From the NCBI RefSeq assembly GCF_042657165.1, contig NZ_JBHSNJ010000012.1, forward strand, positions 558,001 to 622,000: a DNA stretch of 64,000 nucleotides, written 5' to 3'. Positions 58,844-64,000 of the stretch are shown here, in pieces. Under the pieces are notes generated by a model that worked only from the letters and a program-made list of their open reading frames with translations, did no database searches and was not told the DNA's origin. The first letter of the stretch is position 1; each line of letters opens with the position of its first letter. The DNA comes from Agrilutibacter niabensis. Its GTDB lineage: Bacteria; Pseudomonadota; Gammaproteobacteria; Xanthomonadales; Xanthomonadaceae. The position numbers and the translations under genes are program-made.

Positions 58844-59329
58844 TCACCACCAGCCCCACCACGGCCACGGTGCCGGCCGCGTAACCACGTCGACGTACTC
58901 GCGCGCGGGCCACAGGTACACCACGTCGGCCTCCACACGCGGGAACCGGTAGTCGTATTCGCCGATGCGCCGGTTCTCGTAGCCGTCGATGCGGCCGGTG
59001 AAGGTGACCTCGCGGTTCTTCTCGAACAGCGCCGGATCGTAGAAGCCGGTGCGGCATGCGATGAAGCGTCCCCCGACATCGTCCGAGGCCCAGTACGGAC
59101 GGCCGTAGTCGGAGAGCTGGGTGGACATCATTTCGAAGCAGGTGCGGTTGGTATGAGGCTCGACGCCGACGATGCGGCCGCCCCAGCGGACCGTCGCGCC
59201 GGTCACGTCGGAAGCCGCTGCGTCCCGCGGCGTGATCTCATTGAACGTTCCCTGCAGCGGCCGCGGTTGCGAAGCGCAGGCGGCGAGCAGCGCAGCGCCG
59301 AGGATGGGGAGGGCGATTCGGGCCTTCAT
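58844..59329 (-). CDS. Slp-family outer-membrane lipoprotein
   Basis: 161 residues. The lipobox is L-L-A-A-C-A-S-Q in MKARIALPILGAALLAAC, with AAAGGA before the start; an upstream extension in frame is rejected. The domain (VRWGGRIVGVEPHTNRTCFE, GRFIACRTGFYDP, VTFTGRIDGYENRRIGEYDY) matches the starvation-inducible Slp/YeaY type. The C-terminus is very Trp-rich (PAPWPWWGWW), an unusual feature. Function unknown. Confidence 0.88.
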   Translation of the reverse strand: MKARIALPILGAALLAACASQPRPLQGTFNEITPRDAAASDVTGATVRWGGRIVGVEPHTNRTCFEMMSTQLSDYGRPYWASDDVGGRFIACRTGFYDPALFEKNREVTFTGRIDGYENRRIGEYDYRFPRVEADVVYLWPAREYVDVVTRPAPWPWWGWW

Positions 59330-59387
59330 TGTCCTTTCTCCGTTGGGCGAATTCCTCGCCGGTTCCCGCTGGTCATCCATGTGCGGG

Positions 59388-61367
59388 TCAGGGATTCGAG
59401 TGCGTTGGCCGGTGGCTGCGCAGCGCGCGGACCAGGTCCTTGGCGGCGCGGCTGCTGCGGGTCCCCGGTTGGCCTTCAGCGTAGCGCCAAATGGCGAAAC
59501 GGTGGCTGAGTTCGCGCAGGCCGACGGCAAGGTCGGGGCGGGAACGACCGATGCGATCCACCCAGTCGGCCGCGGTTTCGTGCGGCTCGCGCTCCAGGCC
59601 GAACCGGCGATAGCGCCCACTGACCCGATGCCACGCGCGCAGCACCGGATCCGATTCGCGTTGGCCGCGTGCGCTCAGCCAGATCATCCAGAGCAGGGCC
59701 AGCAACGCGGTGAGCGAGAACAGCACGGTCAGCTGTTGGCCGCCGAGCCGGTCGATTCCCAATGGCCTGAGCAGTTGCGACTGGCGGTTGGCATCGAAGC
59801 TCAGGAGCATGTCGTTCCAGTTGCGACGGAGCCAGTCGCGGGCATTCCAGGTCGGCCCGCCGAGTCCGCCCAGCAGACCCGCCGTGCCGGGCGCCCGATC
59901 AGCCAGCGTGTCGTAGATGCGCTCGGGTGCCACCGCCGCGGTCGGATCGAGTCGTACCCAGCCGCGACCCTCCAGCCACACTTCGGTCCAGGCGTGGGCA
60001 TCGGAACGCAGCACGACCCAGTAGTCCCCGATCGGATTGCGATAGCCGCCTGCATAACCGGTCACCACCCGTGCCGGGATGCCGGCGCCGCGCATCAGCA
60101 CCACGAAAGACGAGCTGAAGTGTTGGCAGAAGCCGGCCTTGGTGTCGAACAGGAACTCATCGACGGCATTGCGGCCCCATGGCGGCGTTTCCAGGGTGTA
60201 GGCAAATTCCTCGTTGATCCATGCCAATGCCCGTTGCACGATCGCGGCATCGTTGGAGCCCGCGTCACGCCGCCATTGCCTGGCCAGGGCAAGCGCGCGT
60301 GGATTGAAACCTTGCGGGAGTTGCAGCGCCATCTGCCGCAATGCCAGCGGCAGCCTGGGCTCATGGCGAACGGGTGCGGCCGACTGCAGGCGCCAGCGCG
60401 TGAGCGACGTGAGCGGCTGCTCCGCGCGCAGCGAGAAATCTCCCGAGAGCGCGCTGCCGGAAGGGGCTGCCAGCGGCAGGTCCAGCGCGACGAGCTGGTC
60501 ACGATCAGTGGGTTCCACCTCCAGCTCGTAATCCCATCGCTGCGGGCCGGGCCGGGTTTCGGGCGCGCGCAGGCCGCGCATCCACGACGGTTGCGTCCAC
60601 TCCTCGCCATCAAAACGCCATAGCGTCGGACCACGCCAGTACATCTGTTCCGGGCGAGGCGTGGCGCCGAAGAACCGCACGCGCAGCGTCGGCGTGTCGT
60701 CGATCATCATGTCGAGCCAGTCGTTGGGACGCATCGTGTCGGACAAGCCCGGACGGCCCATGGCCCGTTCGGGCACGCCCCACAGGGGGCCGGACAGGCG
60801 TGGGAACAGCCAGAACGCCGCCAGGGCCATCGGCAGGCCGATCAGCACGAGTTGCAGCACGCTGCGCAGCCGCTTGCGCAACGGAATGTTGAAGCGGGCA
60901 TCGCCGGATTCGAGGTCAGCCAGGCGTTGCAGTGCGACCAGTGCCCCGATGGCGGCGGCGAGTCCAAGCGCCATCGACAGCGGCCCCTGATCGAGCAGGA
61001 AGGTCGCAAACGGCGCGAACAGGGCGAACCCGATCAGGCTGCGCGCGTCGCGCAACCTGGAGGTTTCGGAGGGCTTGATCGCCAGCATGGCGGCGAGCAG
61101 GGCGCAGCCGGTGTCGCGGCCGAAACGGGCGCCGGAAATACCCAGCACCGCGCCAATCACGAATAGGGTCAGCACCAATCGCAGCGCACCCGACATCGGA
61201 TTCCGCCATGCCAGCAGGGTCGTGGCGACGCCGGCAGCGGCGATCGGCCACGCGAGCGACGCGGGCAATTGCAGCAGCAGTGGCAATACGCAGGCCACGG
61301 CAGCGAGCAACGCCCAGAGGCGGCTCGTGCGGTCGAGGAGCAACGGATGATCCGGCACCGTGGTCAT
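59388..61367 (-). CDS. tgpA: TgpA-like membrane transglutaminase
   Basis: 659 residues. About five to six N-terminal transmembrane helices, a large periplasmic domain, then a C-terminal helix (SLTALLALLWMIWLSARG). The transglutaminase-core triad is Cys in KAGFCQHFSSSFVVLMRGAG, His in SDAHAWTEVWLEG and Asp in VRLDPTAAVAPER. It is the usual partner of a DUF58 protein and a MoxR ATPase, whose genes precede it with ATGA overlap. TgpA is essential in Pseudomonas; the substrate is not known. Confidence 0.93.
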   Translation of the reverse strand: MTTVPDHPLLLDRTSRLWALLAAVACVLPLLLQLPASLAWPIAAAGVATTLLAWRNPMSGALRLVLTLFVIGAVLGISGARFGRDTGCALLAAMLAIKPSETSRLRDARSLIGFALFAPFATFLLDQGPLSMALGLAAAIGALVALQRLADLESGDARFNIPLRKRLRSVLQLVLIGLPMALAAFWLFPRLSGPLWGVPERAMGRPGLSDTMRPNDWLDMMIDDTPTLRVRFFGATPRPEQMYWRGPTLWRFDGEEWTQPSWMRGLRAPETRPGPQRWDYELEVEPTDRDQLVALDLPLAAPSGSALSGDFSLRAEQPLTSLTRWRLQSAAPVRHEPRLPLALRQMALQLPQGFNPRALALARQWRRDAGSNDAAIVQRALAWINEEFAYTLETPPWGRNAVDEFLFDTKAGFCQHFSSSFVVLMRGAGIPARVVTGYAGGYRNPIGDYWVVLRSDAHAWTEVWLEGRGWVRLDPTAAVAPERIYDTLADRAPGTAGLLGGLGGPTWNARDWLRRNWNDMLLSFDANRQSQLLRPLGIDRLGGQQLTVLFSLTALLALLWMIWLSARGQRESDPVLRAWHRVSGRYRRFGLEREPHETAADWVDRIGRSRPDLAVGLRELSHRFAIWRYAEGQPGTRSSRAAKDLVRALRSHRPTHSNP

Positions 61368-62383
61368 GGCCCCGACCCCATGGCCTGCGGCAGCAGCGCC
61401 AGGCTGCGCAGGCAGGCGTGGCGGTGTGCGGCACCACGGTCCGGGCCAAGCTCGGGGTGGCCGGGCAGGCGCAGGCGATAGCGGCGGCCGTCGCGCTCGG
61501 CTTCGTCGACCCACCGGGCGAGCCGGGATATGCGCGCTTCGTAGGCGAGATGGCCAAGCTGCTGCCAGTCGAGCACGACGTCGGCACCCAGGGGCTGTTC
61601 GTACTCACGCACCAACAGGGTGTCGCGCCGCGCGGAAGGCTTCCATGCGATCGCACGACGCGCGTCACCGGGACGATAGCCACGCAGGTGATGCACATCG
61701 TCCCCCGTGGGGTGCAGGCGGGTCTGCGCCTGCTCACCGGAGCCGCCGGGCACGGGCGGACCGTTCCGTTCGGGTGTGGCGTAAACCAGAAGCGGTGCGT
61801 CGCTCCAGACGTAGGTCCAGGCACGTGCCAATCCCAGTGGGCGCGTGGTGTAGATGCGAAGGCGTGGTACGTCGAGCCAGCCGCGCTGCAACGTCGGCAA
61901 GAGGAATTCCGCTTCGCCGCGACCCTGGTCGAGATTGAGCAGGGAAGTTTCGAGCCCGCGATGGTCGAGCATGCCGTCGTCGTCCATGCGCAGGCCGCGG
62001 CGTACGCGGGCCGGGTCGGCCTGTGCGTACACGCGCAGCAGCAGCGGCTCTCCCGCAGGGACCGGCTCGGCATCGATCGCGGTGATGTGCAAACCGGTGA
62101 GCTGCATCTGCGCCGCAATCAGGCTGGCCAGCCCCGCACCGCCTAGCAGCAGGCAGAGGAGCAGGGCGGGATTGTTGTTGTAGTTCAGGGCGCCCACGCC
62201 CATGCCGGCCAGCAGCGCCGAATAGAACAGGCCAAAACGGGTGGGTAGCACGTAGACACGGCGGCGATCGATGCCGACCGGCAGTGTTTCCGGCGTGCGC
62301 GGACGGGTCAGGCTCAGCGCGAGGGCGCGAAGCCGGCGCCAACGGGCTGGCCTGGTGCCGTCGGGGTCTGAAAGCGTGAACAT
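61364..62383 (-). CDS. DUF58 domain-containing protein
   Basis: 339 residues. Two hydrophobic helices near residues 50-95 are followed by a beta-rich region and the DUF58 core (R-x-Y-x-P-G-D motif in HHLRGYRPGDARRAIAWKPS, about residue 225). This is a von Willebrand factor A-related family. It sits between moxR and tgpA in the standard MoxR-DUF58-TgpA order. No enzymatic role is known. Confidence 0.93.
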   Translation of the reverse strand: MFTLSDPDGTRPARWRRLRALALSLTRPRTPETLPVGIDRRRVYVLPTRFGLFYSALLAGMGVGALNYNNNPALLLCLLLGGAGLASLIAAQMQLTGLHITAIDAEPVPAGEPLLLRVYAQADPARVRRGLRMDDDGMLDHRGLETSLLNLDQGRGEAEFLLPTLQRGWLDVPRLRIYTTRPLGLARAWTYVWSDAPLLVYATPERNGPPVPGGSGEQAQTRLHPTGDDVHHLRGYRPGDARRAIAWKPSARRDTLLVREYEQPLGADVVLDWQQLGHLAYEARISRLARWVDEAERDGRRYRLRLPGHPELGPDRGAAHRHACLRSLALLPQAMGSGP

Positions 62384-62412
62384 GGCCTGGCCGGGAGCTC
62401 GCAGGTCCGGCT

Positions 62413-63366
<954 letters not shown>

Positions 63367-63415
63367 TTCGTCCTCCTCACCAGTCTTGGCAGTGTAGCGG
63401 GGTTGTTCTCCTTCC

Positions 63416-64000
63416 ATGCGCGATGAAACGATCCATGCCGGGCAGGAGCCCGGCCCGGCACGACGCGGCTTCTGGGTCCTGTGGTCCGCCGTGCTGCTGC
63501 TCAAGCTCGTCGTCGCCGCGCGATTGCCGCTGTTCGTCGACGAAGCCTTTTATTGGCAGGAAGGGCGCCATCTGGCCGCCGCCTATTCCGACCTGCCCGG
63601 ACTGACGGCATGGCTGACGCGCCTGGGGGTCGCCCTGGGCGGCGAATATGCCTTTGCCCTGCGTGCCCCGTTCCTCTTCCTGGCCGCGCTGGTGCCGTTG
63701 CTGGTGGTGCGGATAACCGCCCGCGAATTCGGCGAACGCTATGCCTGGCAGGCGGGTTGTTTCGCATTGTTGCTGCCGCTGGCGGGTACCCTGGGCCTGC
63801 TCGCATTGCCCGACGCGATCCTGGCATTGGCAACGCTGCTATGTGCCGACGCGGGCGCAAGGCTGTTGCGTGAAGTGAACGCCGCGGCCGCGCTGGAACT
63901 CGCCCTGGGCCTCACGCTGGGGGCGCTGAGTCACTACCGCTTCATAGCCGTGATCGGCGTCGGCTTCATCGCATTGCTGTTGCTGCCCGACGGTCGCCGA
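63416..64000 (+). CDS. GT39/GT83-like (ArnT/PMT-type) membrane glycosyltransferase, 5' part
   Basis: The open frame from the ATG at 63416 continues to the window edge for 195 codons without a stop. It begins MRDETIHAGQEPGPARRGFW, then a first transmembrane helix (WVLWSAVLLLKLVVAARLPL) and the signature L-F-V-D-E-A-F-Y-W-Q-E-G, the Asp-Glu-containing loop of dolichyl/polyprenyl-phosphate-sugar transferases. Several more hydrophobic helices follow. It transfers sugars from a polyprenyl carrier, perhaps aminoarabinose to lipid A; substrate cannot be told from this part. It diverges from moxR. Confidence 0.85.
   Translation, partial: MRDETIHAGQEPGPARRGFWVLWSAVLLLKLVVAARLPLFVDEAFYWQEGRHLAAAYSDLPGLTAWLTRLGVALGGEYAFALRAPFLFLAALVPLLVVRITAREFGERYAWQAGCFALLLPLAGTLGLLALPDAILALATLLCADAGARLLREVNAAAALELALGLTLGALSHYRFIAVIGVGFIALLLLPDGRR

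Overview
The window is a 64 kb stretch of GC-rich gammaproteobacterial core chromosome, most like the Xanthomonadaceae/Lysobacteraceae (Lysobacter-type). The reasons are the high GC with strong third-position bias, the conserved blocks thrS-infC-rpmI-rplT-pheST-ihfA-merR and tig-clpP-clpX-lon-hupB-ppiD, the gloB-yafS-rnhA-dnaQ neighbourhood, the lipid-A/core kinase KdkA, and many short GC-rich palindromic repeats. No rRNA genes are present, so the genus is an inference.

Layout. 1-8.4 kb: a divergent LysR-type regulator fragment, then a probable efflux operon: small membrane protein, SDR-like protein, RND adaptor lipoprotein, MexF/OqxB-type RND pump, SDR oxidoreductase, NodT-type outer-membrane factor. 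8.6-9.8 kb: a GFA-fold protein, a 43-bp tandem repeat array, and a threonine-rich leader peptide plus terminator in front of thrS. 9.8-17.7 kb: translation genes ending with ihfA and its MerR partner, then tRNA-Pro. 18-25.2 kb: a TraB/GumN-like protein and the phosphate/polyphosphate cluster ppx, ppk1, phoR, phoB (all minus), with a Pho-box-like direct repeat before phoB. 25.3-30.5 kb: a BepA-like metalloprotease, glutaredoxin, AhpD-like protein, NAD-type isocitrate dehydrogenase and an NhaC-type antiporter. 30.6-33.4 kb: a four-gene tRNA operon (Pro, Arg, His, Lys). The 3' part of tRNA-Lys is duplicated as a perfect 51-bp direct repeat 2 kb downstream and brackets a SulP transporter, which looks like a remnant or miniature island; tRNA-Leu follows. 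33.6-42.9 kb: trigger factor, ClpP, ClpX, Lon, HU, tRNA-Val, tRNA-Asp and PpiD, a protein quality-control block with sigma-32-like promoters before clpP and lon. 43-49.5 kb: NTF2-like exported protein, FabI, MltD, GloB, YafS-like methyltransferase, RNase HI, DnaQ, PP2C phosphatase, tRNA-Ser(CGA). 49.8-55.1 kb: DUF6165 protein, GT9 heptosyltransferase-like protein, KdkA, MBL-fold hydrolase and moaACDE for molybdopterin. 55.1-58.8 kb: a row of four hairpins, SRP 4.5S RNA, tRNA-Ser(GGA), dnaX-ybaB-recR and a HIT protein. 58.8-64 kb: Slp-type lipoprotein, TgpA transglutaminase, DUF58 protein, MoxR ATPase and the start of a GT83/ArnT-like glycosyltransferase.

Most of the content is conserved housekeeping. 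The signals most worth a second look are non-coding or positional: the thrS attenuator candidate, the 43-bp tandem array with an 86-bp higher-order period, the tRNA-Lys-bracketed SulP segment, the hairpin row next to ffs, and a few proteins with altered key residues (HIT protein Gln98, SDR-like YxxxS).
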